Below, piece after piece: positions 8,015 through 17,053 of a stretch of DNA of 50,981 nt. The stretch comes from Candidatus Methanocorpusculum faecipullorum (GTDB taxonomy: Archaea; Halobacteriota; Methanomicrobia; Methanomicrobiales; Methanocorpusculaceae). Where the stretch lies: positions 1-50,981 of the forward strand of contig JAHLFR010000012.1 of the NCBI GenBank assembly GCA_018883755.1, written 5' to 3'. The notes below the pieces were generated by a model, which was given only the letters and a program-made list of their open reading frames with translations, searched no databases and was not told where the DNA came from. Position numbers and translations under genes: made by a program. Every line of letters starts with the position of its first letter. Positions within the stretch are counted from its first letter, which is position 1.

Positions 8015-8845
8015 ATGACGGTTGCAGCGGTTTTTGACAGTGCGGGCACTCTCCTCAGGACATACCGGAGCGTGGTAAAGGTTGATGAACACAAACTGGC
8101 GGATGCAAGTGTTGAAACGACAACACTGACCTTCCAAGACCCTGACAGGATACTGGTTCTCCTTACTCTACACTCCCGTGACATCATGGAAAAAAATCCA
8201 GATGCCCTGCTCTCTAACTACCTAACAGACGAAGGGGTCCGTTTTGGCATCAGCTGTGGACGGAGGGTAATTGTATCAGATGTCGTAGGAGATATTCTGT
8301 ATGGAGACAAAACCGCAAAAGTATCAGACATGCAGGCCGTAATTCGGGACTGCTGGACAACAGTATCTCAGAGATCTGATAACTTTGCCCTCAATGCAGG
8401 TGCAATCATCAACTTGCGGACAAAAATGATTGAGTTCACTATTGCGTCCGCAGGATACCCATTTCCCGGAGTACGGGAAATGATCACACAACTCCATAGT
8501 CAGGGGATTGCCGTGTTTATCGCATCAGGAGACCGTACAGAAAAGCTCGTGCAGATAGCCGATCAGATCGGTATCCCGCGAAACCGAGTACATGGTGTGG
8601 CAACACCTATCAGCAAAGCCCAGATTGTCCAGAACCTGAAAAATGAGTATGATGTTGTGGTCATGACCGGTGACGGAATCAACGATCTCTCAGCAATGAA
8701 GGCGGCAGATGTTGCAATCCTCACAGTACAGCAGGATGGAACAAGACCGGAAATTCTGTTTGAAACTGCAGACTATGTGATTGAAAACATCTGTGAAGCA
8801 GCACGGATAATTCAGGAAATGGCAGTGAACTGTGAAACAGAGTAG
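8015..8845 (+). CDS. HAD-superfamily protein, soluble P-type-ATPase-like
   Basis: This 276-residue protein keeps the haloacid dehalogenase-fold phosphatase signatures. Motif I is VFDSAGT (residues 6-12), motif II is VFIASGDR, and the motif III/IV region is VMTGDGINDLSAMKAADVAI. Those C-terminal motifs closely resemble the phosphorylation domain of P-type ATPases, but no membrane segments are present. In motif I the second acid of the usual DxD is Ala (D8-S-A10), so it may act slowly or hold a phosphoenzyme. The ATG at 8015 is preferred to 7988 because a TATA-like box ends near 7988 and motif I then lies at the N-terminus. The substrate is unknown. Confidence 0.78.
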   Translation: MTVAAVFDSAGTLLRTYRSVVKVDEHKLADASVETTTLTFQDPDRILVLLTLHSRDIMEKNPDALLSNYLTDEGVRFGISCGRRVIVSDVVGDILYGDKTAKVSDMQAVIRDCWTTVSQRSDNFALNAGAIINLRTKMIEFTIASAGYPFPGVREMITQLHSQGIAVFIASGDRTEKLVQIADQIGIPRNRVHGVATPISKAQIVQNLKNEYDVVVMTGDGINDLSAMKAADVAILTVQQDGTRPEILFETADYVIENICEAARIIQEMAVNCETE

Positions 8846-8848
8846 GCG

Positions 8849-9526
8849 TTACCTATCCCGAACACCATCCCCGGTAATGACAAAGTCCCACGAAACTCCC
8901 TCCGGCTGCGAACGATGTTTAGTCACAACTGCACGCCGGAACCCATCATGCTTCTCTACCCGCACAATTGCTTTTGAAATATGTGCAAGAGCAGTCCCAC
9001 CAAGTCCGCTCAGTTTGTGCCGCTCCAGATCCATAAACACCTGATTTGTAATGACCACCGGAACATCAAAACGTTTTGCAAGAGCAAGTAAAACCATCAT
9101 CTGGTGAGAAAGCATGGAAAGTGCCTCTTTGGTCTCCATCTGCTCCAGACGATACAAAGCAGTTGCCGAGTCAACCACGATAAGCCCGACTTTTCCCGCA
9201 CGCAGAAGAGACTCACACCCGGCAATCATGTTCCCCTGCTCCGCAAATGTCATCGGCTCTTCAATATAGATCCGCTTTGCAAACTCCTCGGTGTTCTCTC
9301 CGGCAATCTGGGAGAAACGTTCCACCGAAAATCCCTCGGAATCAATATAGACCACCCCACCTCCGGCACGCAGTACCGCAACCGCAGAGACAAGACAAAG
9401 AGTACTCTTTCCGGAACCTGCCTCCCCCACAAACTGTGTAATCATCCGCGGCTCAAGTCCGCCACCCAGAAGTCTGTCAAATCCCAGAACATTCGTGGAA
9501 ATTTTTTTCGTTAATCCTTCTTCCAT
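8849..9526 (-). CDS. radB: DNA repair and recombination protein RadB
   Basis: RadB is the short RadA/Rad51 paralogue found in euryarchaea; it assists homologous recombination. The protein has 225 residues and consists only of the RecA-like ATPase core. It starts with STNVLGFDRLLGGGLEP, has Walker A GEAGSGKST at 34-42 and a Walker B strand in GLIVVDSATALYRLE, followed by QVFMDLERHKLSGLGGTALAHI. The N-terminal helix-hairpin-helix domain of RadA is absent, as expected. It overlaps the 3' end of larC by 16 nt and converges on the HAD gene with a 3-nt gap. Confidence 0.93.
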   Translation of the reverse strand: MEEGLTKKISTNVLGFDRLLGGGLEPRMITQFVGEAGSGKSTLCLVSAVAVLRAGGGVVYIDSEGFSVERFSQIAGENTEEFAKRIYIEEPMTFAEQGNMIAGCESLLRAGKVGLIVVDSATALYRLEQMETKEALSMLSHQMMVLLALAKRFDVPVVITNQVFMDLERHKLSGLGGTALAHISKAIVRVEKHDGFRRAVVTKHRSQPEGVSWDFVITGDGVRDR

Positions 9527-10683
9527 GCCTCCTCCTCAATCACGCGCTTCATGTCCCGGACGGAAATTCCTGCTGCATTTGCGGCGTCCCGTACTTGATC
9601 AAACTCTGCTTTGAGTGAGTAGGGTACCCCGTCCATGAATGCTGTTTTGACATCCACAGTAAATGCATTCCCGTTCACGATCACCGTTTCTGACGAGATG
9701 CGACGATCTGCCACAAACCGGTGTATCATCGGTGTGCAACGGATGCCAAGACTTCCCGTTTCCCGGGCAAGCAGTCGTGCAAGCCTTTCAGAATCCTCTG
9801 GCATTGCAATCACCCGGATAATATAGCCAGGCCGTCCCTTTTTCATCACCACTGGAACCAGACATGCATCTCTGGCACCTGCACTCATCAGAGATGACAC
9901 AGTATCTGAGAGAAGTTCTCCTGACACATCATCCACGTTTGTTTCCAGCACATCAACTGCAGGTGCAAAGAACCGGTCTTCTGTAACAAGTACCATTGCC
10001 CGCAGGACGTTCGGGTACTCTGCCGGATCACGGGTACCTGCCCCGCACCCAGTTGAAACAATCTTTCCAACATGATCCTTCGTTCCAAAAGACGCGGAAA
10101 ACTCTGCAAGAAGTGCTGCACCTGTCGGCGTGCACAGTTCACCGGCAAAACCGCCGATCATTACCTGGAGATCCGAGTTTCGTAAAATCTCGGCGGTTGC
10201 AGGAGCAGGAACCGGCATAGTCCCATGGGCACAAACTATTGTACCGGATCCAACCGACAACGGCAGAATATGTACTGCATCCACCCCAAGCGTCACAAGT
10301 GCCGTACATGCCCCAAGCACATCTGCAATCGCATCGTCAGCACCAACTTCATGGAAATGCACATGGTGTGTACCATGAACAAACTCTTCAGCAGCGGCAA
10401 TCCTGGAAAATACCCGCTCAGCAAGAGAGACTGCAGCTGCAGGGGCGTCTGCTGAACGGACAATCTCCAGTACCTCATCAAGTGTCCTGTGCGCAGGTCC
10501 GGTGTGTGTCTGAACATACAATGCAGGCATACCACACCGCACAACTTGTGAGACCGAGAGCTCTGGGGCTACCGAACGCATGGCGCAAAGAACAGTATTC
10601 CGATCAGCACCGGCAGCAAGAAGTGCGCCGCACATCATATCACCGGCAGCACCAAACCCAGGATCAATCACCAACAGACGCAT
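9511..10683 (-). CDS. larC: LarC-family nickel insertion protein
   Basis: This member of the LarC (DUF111) family inserts nickel into the pincer cofactor of lactate racemase in bacteria; in methanogens its target is unclear. The 390-residue protein opens with MRLLVIDPGFGAAGDMMCGA, matching the family's N-terminal DxxxGAAGDM signature. It carries HVHFHEVGADDAIADVLG (His-rich, likely metal binding) and the C-terminal VLETNVDDVSGE and KKGRPGYIIRVI motifs. The start at 10683 gives a normal N-terminus; 17 more codons upstream in frame lack family similarity. It heads an operon with radB. Confidence 0.88.
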   Translation of the reverse strand: MRLLVIDPGFGAAGDMMCGALLAAGADRNTVLCAMRSVAPELSVSQVVRCGMPALYVQTHTGPAHRTLDEVLEIVRSADAPAAAVSLAERVFSRIAAAEEFVHGTHHVHFHEVGADDAIADVLGACTALVTLGVDAVHILPLSVGSGTIVCAHGTMPVPAPATAEILRNSDLQVMIGGFAGELCTPTGAALLAEFSASFGTKDHVGKIVSTGCGAGTRDPAEYPNVLRAMVLVTEDRFFAPAVDVLETNVDDVSGELLSDTVSSLMSAGARDACLVPVVMKKGRPGYIIRVIAMPEDSERLARLLARETGSLGIRCTPMIHRFVADRRISSETVIVNGNAFTVDVKTAFMDGVPYSLKAEFDQVRDAANAAGISVRDMKRVIEEEAWKKD

Positions 10684-10802
10684 AGAAGAATCTTGAATAA
10701 TACTCTTGCATTCCCGGAATAAAATTCTCCCCATTAGACAGATGAAATACTGCTCCCTCCAGAATATTATTAATCAATTCCGGAACACTGTACTACTCAA
10801 TT

Positions 10803-13295
10803 ATGCTGGAAATATCACTCAAAGTCGACAGTGCCTATCCTGAGGATCAGGGATCAGGAAAAGCTCGGCTCGACCCAGAGACTATGCAGAAACTTGGGAT
10901 ACTCCCCGGCCAGCTTGTCGTCATCGAAGGAAAGAGAAAAACGGTTGCCAAAGTCTGGCGTGCCATGACTGCGGACTGGAAACAGGAAAAGATCCGCATC
11001 GATAAGTTCACGCGGATAAACGCAGGGGTCAACCCTGGAGACCGTGTACTTGTCCGACCGGTTGAAGAACAGATCGAAGCAGATCGTGTGTGCCTCATTC
11101 CTCCGACACACATGCCCCAAAATTTTGATACAGAGCCGGAAGAGATCGTTGAGTCTCTAATAAACTTCCCGGTAACAGAAGGAGACATTCTGCCGATCAC
11201 CACCCGCCTCCCCAACACCTACCTTGAGTTTAAAATAGCATCAATTGAACCGGAAGGCGCGTGCATCATCTCCCGTAATACGGACATCGAGATCTCCGAT
11301 GAAGGAGATCTGGAAGGGTTCGAAGGGACAAAACAGATCAGCTATGAGGACATAGGCGGACTTAAACGAGAACTGCGCCGTGTCCGTGAGATGATTGAAC
11401 TGCCGATTCGCCACCCGGAACTTTTTGAAACCATGGGTATTGACCCGCCAAAAGGAGTTCTGCTTTACGGACCGCCGGGAACGGGAAAAACCCTGATCGC
11501 AAAGGCAGTTGCAAACGAAAGCGGCGCACATTTCATATCAATTGCAGGCCCCGAGGTTATCTCAAAATACTATGGGGAGTCCGAACAGCGGCTGCGGGAG
11601 GTTTTTGAAGAAGCTGAAGCAAACGCTCCGTCGATTATCTTTATCGACGAACTTGACTCGATTGCCCCGCGGCGTGAAGATGTATCCGGTGAAGTGGAAC
11701 GCCGTGTGGTTGCCCAGCTTCTGACTATGATGGATGGAATTACCAATCGCGGGCAGGTTGTCGTAGTGGGGGCAACAAACCGGCCGGATGCGATCGACCC
11801 TGCGCTCCGGCGCCCTGGTAGATTTGATCGTGAGATAGAGATAGGTGTTCCGTCCGAGGCGGACAGACAAGAAATCCTGCAGATCCATACGCGCGGGATG
11901 CCGTTCGAAGGGGCCGCGCACATCAAAGAGCTGAAGCTTCACGGAACAGAGAAAAAGATCGAAGCAGCGCAAACCGAGTATAATCAGAACCGGGAGAAAC
12001 TTCTTGTACAGCTTGCATCCCTGTCCAAAGGGTTTGTGGGAGCGGATCTGGCATCCCTTGCCCGTGAGGCGGCGATTCGTGCACTTCGCCGTCAGATGAA
12101 CGTGATAGATCTTGACACCAACCGCATTCCAGATGAAACCCTGAGAACACTTGAAGTAACAGCAAAAGACTTTGCTGAGGCGTCACGTGAGATTGTACCG
12201 TCTGCCATGCGCGAGATTTTCATTGAATCGGTGGAAACACGGTGGACAGATGTGGGTGGATGTGAAACTGCACTAAACGAGGTTCGCGAATCGGTTGAAT
12301 ATCCCTTTACCCGCAAAGAGTCATTTACACAACTCGGCATTCGTCCCCCCAAAGGCATCTTGCTCTATGGACCGCCGGGAACGGGAAAGACTCTGATTGC
12401 AAAAGCTGTTGCACATGAAAGCGGTGCAAACTTTATTGCAATCAAAGGGCCGCAGCTGCTCTCCAAGTGGGTTGGAGAATCTGAACGGGCAGTCCGTGAG
12501 ATATTCCGCAAAGCACGGCAGGTAGCGCCTGCAGTCATCTTCTTTGATGAGATCGATTCCCTCACGCCAGCACGAAACGCAGGCGGGGAAGGAAACCAGG
12601 TCACAGAGAATGTACTGAATCAGATCCTCACGGAGATGGATGGAATAGAACCACTGAACGACGTCGTGATACTTGCAGCATCCAACCGTCCGGACATCAT
12701 TGATCCGGCACTGCTTCGTTCCGGGAGATTTGATCGCCTAGTGTATATTCCTGAGCCAACGATCGCAGACAGACGTGCAATCCTTGCAGTACACATGCGC
12801 AATATGCCTCTTGAAAACTCCTCTCTTGATGCTGCTGCAGAGCAGCTTGCCGGGCGCAGTGAGGAAAAGGTGCGGGCATTAATTGGGAAATACACCGGAA
12901 AAACACTGACACTCCGGCAGATCAAATCTGCTGCCAAAAAGATCGAGGCTGAAGAAAGCGGACTCTCCATACCACAGCTTCGACGCATGCTCACGGATCT
13001 GTTTGCTGCACAGAATGTGATCTTCGAGGATACAGTACGGGGAGAGTTCATCGAAAAGATTGCCGGAGCAACCGACGGGTTCGTCGGATCCGATCTCGAG
13101 AGTCTCTGCCGCGAAGCAGCAATGGAAGCACTCCGGCGGAATGGTACAACGGTCACTGATGCAGATTTTGCAGCGGCAAAACTGCGGGTACATCCAACCA
13201 TGAATGATCGTGTCCGTGAGTATTATGAAGGAATTCGCCTCCGTTTTAAGGGAGGACTGCCCAAGCAGGTTCAGAATCTGGTAGAATACCAGTAA
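10803..13295 (+). CDS. CDC48/VAT-type AAA+ ATPase with enlarged lid regions
   Basis: This is an archaeal p97/CDC48 homologue, a hexameric unfoldase that feeds proteins to the proteasome. Its domains run in order: double-psi barrel N-domain (1-90), CDC48 domain 2 (about 105-175), then two AAA modules. D1 has Walker A GPPGTGKT at 223-230 and Walker B IIFIDELD at 278-285. D2 has GPPGTGKT at 523-530 and VIFFDEID at 578-585. At 830 residues it is longer than VAT (about 745). The extra length lies in the lids: about 25 residues between RGMP (364) and GFVGADL (410), and about 65-70 charged helical residues between NMPL (667) and GFVGSDL (759). A TATA box at 10773-10785 fits a leaderless ATG. Confidence 0.95.
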   Translation: MLEISLKVDSAYPEDQGSGKARLDPETMQKLGILPGQLVVIEGKRKTVAKVWRAMTADWKQEKIRIDKFTRINAGVNPGDRVLVRPVEEQIEADRVCLIPPTHMPQNFDTEPEEIVESLINFPVTEGDILPITTRLPNTYLEFKIASIEPEGACIISRNTDIEISDEGDLEGFEGTKQISYEDIGGLKRELRRVREMIELPIRHPELFETMGIDPPKGVLLYGPPGTGKTLIAKAVANESGAHFISIAGPEVISKYYGESEQRLREVFEEAEANAPSIIFIDELDSIAPRREDVSGEVERRVVAQLLTMMDGITNRGQVVVVGATNRPDAIDPALRRPGRFDREIEIGVPSEADRQEILQIHTRGMPFEGAAHIKELKLHGTEKKIEAAQTEYNQNREKLLVQLASLSKGFVGADLASLAREAAIRALRRQMNVIDLDTNRIPDETLRTLEVTAKDFAEASREIVPSAMREIFIESVETRWTDVGGCETALNEVRESVEYPFTRKESFTQLGIRPPKGILLYGPPGTGKTLIAKAVAHESGANFIAIKGPQLLSKWVGESERAVREIFRKARQVAPAVIFFDEIDSLTPARNAGGEGNQVTENVLNQILTEMDGIEPLNDVVILAASNRPDIIDPALLRSGRFDRLVYIPEPTIADRRAILAVHMRNMPLENSSLDAAAEQLAGRSEEKVRALIGKYTGKTLTLRQIKSAAKKIEAEESGLSIPQLRRMLTDLFAAQNVIFEDTVRGEFIEKIAGATDGFVGSDLESLCREAAMEALRRNGTTVTDADFAAAKLRVHPTMNDRVREYYEGIRLRFKGGLPKQVQNLVEYQ

Positions 13296-13355
13296 CAAAT
13301 ACTCATTTTTGATTATATCAGATAATTTTCTCTACCAATTCTTACGACGAACAGA

Positions 13356-13371
13356 GTTTTCATAAGAAAAC
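13356..13371. repeat. Small hairpin between cdc48 and cofC
   Basis: GTTTTC and GAAAAC form a perfect 6-bp stem around a 4-nt loop, upstream of the probable cofC TATA box (13392-13398). It could be part of the cdc48 transcript end. Confidence 0.35.
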
Positions 13372-13421
13372 AACGGCCTGTGGCGAGAATTAAAATGTAA
13401 GCATACCAAAATAAGATTACT

Positions 13422-14060
13422 ATGTACTTCCACGCCTTGATTCCCTTCAAACCGGTCAATCCCAAGACCCGTCTTGCCTCTGTTATGACACAGGAGGAAC
13501 GCGAAGAGTTTGCAGAGGTAATGCTCGGCGATGTCATCTCCGCAGTCCGTAAGACCGGCTGCACCGCAACACTCCTTTGCACATCCAAATACACGTGTAA
13601 TGAAGCGCTGGTTGCAATTCGTAAAGAGGGTCTAAACGAAGCAATCAACTGGGCACTTCCCCAGTTCCACTGCCCGGCACTTATCATTATGTCCGATCTG
13701 CCGATGACCACACCCGGAAGTCTTCAGCGGGTCCTGTCCACCAAAGCAGACATGGCAATAGTACCAGGACTCGGAGGTGGAACCAACGTTATTTTTGTAA
13801 AACATCCGGAGATCTTCCACGTGGAGTACTACGGATTCTCCTACCGCCGCCATCTTCAGATTGCGGAAGAGCTTGGTCTTACAGTTGAAATCATCGACTC
13901 CATGCGAATGTCAACCGATGTGGACGAACCCTCGGATCTGGTAGAACTGATGATTCACGGGCACGGGAACGCCCGTGAATGGCTGTATGAACATGGTTTT
14001 GCCTTGTCGGTGGAGAACGGTCGGGTAAGTGTCATGCGCAACGGTGAGAAGATTGCCTGA
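13422..14060 (+). CDS. cofC: 2-phospho-L-lactate guanylyltransferase
   Basis: CofC activates 2-phospholactate (or a related acid) with GTP, giving the nucleotide-linked intermediate used by CofD to build coenzyme F420, the main hydride carrier of methanogenesis. The 212-residue protein shows the nucleotidyltransferase start ALIPFKPVNPKTRLA, where the Lys/Arg region binds nucleotide. The central LIIMSDLPMTTPGSLQRVL carries the metal-binding Asp, and GLGGGTNVIFVKHP and DEPSDLVELM follow. A TATA-like site about 27 nt upstream supports the ATG. Its stop overlaps the start of the TPR gene. Confidence 0.95.
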   Translation: MYFHALIPFKPVNPKTRLASVMTQEEREEFAEVMLGDVISAVRKTGCTATLLCTSKYTCNEALVAIRKEGLNEAINWALPQFHCPALIIMSDLPMTTPGSLQRVLSTKADMAIVPGLGGGTNVIFVKHPEIFHVEYYGFSYRRHLQIAEELGLTVEIIDSMRMSTDVDEPSDLVELMIHGHGNAREWLYEHGFALSVENGRVSVMRNGEKIA

Positions 14061-14910
14061 GACTGCAGAGCTCATCACACAGGCAGAAGAACTTGCTCTT
14101 CTGGGAAAACTCGACGAGGCACTCAGGATGTATGATGCAGCAATTGCTGCTGATCATACAAATCCCCTTGCATGGGTAGGAAAAGCCTCCATTCTCAAAG
14201 CACAAGGGAGATACACCGATGCTGCCGGATGCTTTGATGCGGCTCTTGCAGGAATTCCTGCGTGGAGCGAGGAGGCTACAACCGAGAGGGATCGCATGGC
14301 TGCGTTTACATCCATGCTCTCGGTGTTAAAGGCAGAGGCACTTCTGTACGCGGAAAAACCAGATGAGGCCCTTGCAGCAGTAGATGCAGCAGATGAAGTC
14401 AGGGACGCGGATGCGGCATCACTTGTGGTCAGAGGTCAGGCATTCGTACAGAAAAAAGAGTACGAAAAAGCAGGAGACTGTTTCTATCGTGCAGAAGAGT
14501 GGTGCAACACGCACGAAGACACAATGCTCACGCAGGTCTGGCACTGCAAAGTTCAGCTTGCAAAAGAGAGTGGCGGCGTTCTTGCACCACCATATGCAGC
14601 AGAGATGTATGCTGCAGGAGTTGGGTTCCGTCCACCCAAAGGAACACCCGAAGAGATTCTGGAACGGGGAAACAATCTCAGAAGTGCCGGCCTTCTGTAT
14701 GATGCCCTCCGCTATTATGATGCAGCAATTGCTGCGGGACACCAGAACAAAGCCCTCATCCTGTTTCTGAAAGGGGTTGTCTTCGAACAATTCAGACGGA
14801 GTGATGATGCACTTGAGGCCTACAGCGATGCACTCAAAGCAGATCCAGCACCCGAGGATGAGTTCCGTATCCGTATGAGGTGGGCAGGTCTTCGGGCGAA
14901 TCGGGGGTAG
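14053..14910 (+). CDS. Tetratricopeptide-repeat protein
   Basis: This protein of about 285 residues is built from TPR-type helical repeats, such as AEELALLGKLDEALRMYDAA and GKASILKAQGRYTDAAGCFD. A similar pair sits near the C-terminus (NLRSAGLLYDALRYYDAAIA). No signal peptide or membrane segment is seen, so it is probably a cytoplasmic scaffold. No ATG lies near the start. The TTG at 14053, preceded by GGTGAG and overlapping the cofC stop, is preferred; GTG at 14029 is the main alternative. The same 20 nt occur at 14131-14150 and 14716-14735, showing an internal duplication. Its partner is unknown; an AAA ATPase lies downstream. Confidence 0.85.
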   Translation: MPETAELITQAEELALLGKLDEALRMYDAAIAADHTNPLAWVGKASILKAQGRYTDAAGCFDAALAGIPAWSEEATTERDRMAAFTSMLSVLKAEALLYAEKPDEALAAVDAADEVRDADAASLVVRGQAFVQKKEYEKAGDCFYRAEEWCNTHEDTMLTQVWHCKVQLAKESGGVLAPPYAAEMYAAGVGFRPPKGTPEEILERGNNLRSAGLLYDALRYYDAAIAAGHQNKALILFLKGVVFEQFRRSDDALEAYSDALKADPAPEDEFRIRMRWAGLRANRG

Positions 14911-14966
14911 AAACATCCCTCACAAAACCCTTATGCCTTTTTTTCACCCATATATATGGAATACCT

Positions 14967-16250
14967 ATGGACGCAACAGCTACTGAATCCGGACTGCTGC
15001 AGCTTACAGAAATTGTTCTGACAGCAGAGGTGGTAAATGGAAACCCGGCACTCGGTGTAAATGATCTCCCTGTAGCACTGCGTCCCCTCTTCTGCCCGGA
15101 CGCTCCCGGTGTCATTGCACGACCGGTCGCAATCAAGGAGGGACAACTCAAAACACACTTCCCGAATCTTGCTGCACGTAGTCTCATTGACGACGGAAAG
15201 AACTCGTATCTTGTGGTAAATGATCTCGGACAGTTCGCGGTGACCACTTTTGCACCTGCAATGAAATGGTATCTGCGCCATGCGGGATCAGACGCGGTAA
15301 TGAAAAACCCGGCACTCTCCCTTGCTCTGGAGACAGCGGGCGAGACATCGGTCTCATACAAAAAAGCACGTGAAGAAATACCGCTCTTTGAAGACACCGT
15401 GGCATCCCTTACCGGAAAGATAGGTGCACTTACTGCAAAGTCTGAGACATACCGTGAAGCAGTGGATCTGGTTGTCGCGTACGCTCCCGAAGAGATTGAG
15501 TTTTCCCTCGATGACCTCGTATGTACGCCGGACCAGCTTGCAATCGTCCGAAAGGTTCAGATATCCTTGGAAAACCAGGAATTTTTACGCAGTCACAGAA
15601 TTTACGAGCTGGGGAGAATACTCCTCGTTGGACCTCCGGGAACAGGAAAGACCTCCTTCGCACTTGCACTCTCGCGTTCGGTGCATATGCCGGTACTGGA
15701 GGTCAGGCTCTCCATGCTGACATCCCAGTACCTGGGAGAGACATCCAAAAATATCGATAGAATATTTGATCTCGCGAAAAAAATTGCTCCCTGTATTCTC
15801 TTCATTGATGAGTTTGATTACATCGCAAAGACCCGTATCTCCGACGACAACGGAACAATGAAGCGTGCTGTAAACACACTTCTCAAAAGTATCGATCACA
15901 TCAACCTGATCAAGGATCAGGTACTTTTAATCGGAGCAACAAACCACGCGGGAATGCTGGATGAGGCGGCATGGCGGAGATTTGATGAGGTGGTTACGTT
16001 CACTCTGCCTGATACCACCATGCGCGAAGCAATTCTCCGGCACGTTGCATCCGATATCCCCTGTACAATGGATTTCACAACACTTGCAGAACGGACAGAC
16101 GGATTCTCCGGAGCAGATCTCCGCATGATGCTAACAGAAGCAATCGTCTCGGCACTTCTTGCAGGCCGAAAAGAGATCAACGAAGAGGATGTGAACGCTG
16201 GAATGGAGCTGGTAAACCGCCGGAACATTGCCCGGAGCGGCTGCCTGTAA
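14967..16250 (+). CDS. AAA-family ATPase with unique N-terminal domain
   Basis: This is a single-module AAA ATPase of 427 residues. Residues 1-200 form a domain I do not recognise, with a helical stretch near 140-170. The ATPase core has Walker [12 protein letters not shown] (221-231), a pore-loop region LTSQYLGETSKNIDRIF, Walker B CILFIDEFD (276-284), sensor 1 IGATNH and the arginine-finger pair in AAWRRFDEV (337-338). The lid has GFSGADLRMML. The core is of the FtsH/CDC48/SpoVK sort, but no protease or membrane domain is present. The ATG at 14967 follows TATA-like sites at 14930 and 14951. Its substrate is unknown; an MBL hydrolase follows after 5 nt. Confidence 0.88.
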   Translation: MDATATESGLLQLTEIVLTAEVVNGNPALGVNDLPVALRPLFCPDAPGVIARPVAIKEGQLKTHFPNLAARSLIDDGKNSYLVVNDLGQFAVTTFAPAMKWYLRHAGSDAVMKNPALSLALETAGETSVSYKKAREEIPLFEDTVASLTGKIGALTAKSETYREAVDLVVAYAPEEIEFSLDDLVCTPDQLAIVRKVQISLENQEFLRSHRIYELGRILLVGPPGTGKTSFALALSRSVHMPVLEVRLSMLTSQYLGETSKNIDRIFDLAKKIAPCILFIDEFDYIAKTRISDDNGTMKRAVNTLLKSIDHINLIKDQVLLIGATNHAGMLDEAAWRRFDEVVTFTLPDTTMREAILRHVASDIPCTMDFTTLAERTDGFSGADLRMMLTEAIVSALLAGRKEINEEDVNAGMELVNRRNIARSGCL

Positions 16251-16255
16251 AAAGG

Positions 16256-16990
16256 ATGAAGATAACAGCACTTGGTACTGGCGACGTGGTCGGAACACCT
16301 AAGATCGGCTGTGACTGTGAGGTCTGCCGCGAGGCACGCAGGACCGGAAAACACCGACTTCGTACCTCGATTCTTGTTGAGCACAAAGGCAAGCATCTCC
16401 TGATCGACACGGGACCGGATATGCGTGCACAACTTCTTGCCGCAGGATCCCCATACATCGACGGAGTCATTTGGACACACGGCCACTACGATCACTTCAT
16501 GGGGTTCGGTGATTTCTACCGGGTGCAGCGTGAACTAATTCCTGTCTACGGTGCAGCAGAAGTACTCAACTACTGCGGCGGCATCTTTTCATTTATGCGC
16601 CACCGTGAGGTGACGATGATACCGTATGAACCAATGGAGATCTGCGGGATGTTGGTGACGATTTTTCCGGTAATGCACGATACACCAACATATGGGGTAC
16701 GGATTGAAGCGGACGGGGCGGTGTTTGTGTACTCCTGTGACACAACCGATCAGTTGTCTGCACGAACACTGGATACGATGAAAGGTGCAGACCTTCTGCT
16801 GCTTGACGGGATTTTTCCGCCAGAGGTACACATCTCCAAACACATGAACATCCGCGAAGCTGAACTGCTGGCAGAGAAACTGTCACCAAAGGAGTTCTGG
16901 TGCGTACACATGAGCCACAAAATCTGGTGGAGTTACAGGTACGGCGCACAGGATATGCAGGCGTGGGATCTCCCGAAAAACAGTGAATAA
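16256..16990 (+). CDS. Metallo-beta-lactamase-fold hydrolase, PhnP-like
   Basis: This 244-residue MBL-fold enzyme begins KITALGTGDVVGTPKIGCDC and has a CDCEVC cysteine cluster like PhnP-type phosphodiesterases, where such cysteines bind structural zinc. The two-metal site is intact: THGHYDHFMG gives the HxHxDH motif, and further ligands come from PVMHDTPTYG, FVYSCDTTD and the C-terminal WCVHMSH. A cyclic-phosphate or nucleotide phosphodiesterase activity is likely for the family; the real substrate is unknown. It lies 5 nt after the AAA gene and is probably co-transcribed with it. Confidence 0.88.
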   Translation: MKITALGTGDVVGTPKIGCDCEVCREARRTGKHRLRTSILVEHKGKHLLIDTGPDMRAQLLAAGSPYIDGVIWTHGHYDHFMGFGDFYRVQRELIPVYGAAEVLNYCGGIFSFMRHREVTMIPYEPMEICGMLVTIFPVMHDTPTYGVRIEADGAVFVYSCDTTDQLSARTLDTMKGADLLLLDGIFPPEVHISKHMNIREAELLAEKLSPKEFWCVHMSHKIWWSYRYGAQDMQAWDLPKNSE

Positions 16991-16998
16991 TTTTTTTT
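16991..16998 (+). terminator. Poly-T terminator after the MBL hydrolase
   Basis: Eight T directly follow the stop codon of the MBL gene. They separate it from the Fic-like gene, which has its own TATA-like site near 17037. Confidence 0.55.
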
Positions 16999-17053
16999 GA
17001 AGTACACCGGCGAAACTTACTACACACCCTTCCGCCAATATACTACACAAAGG

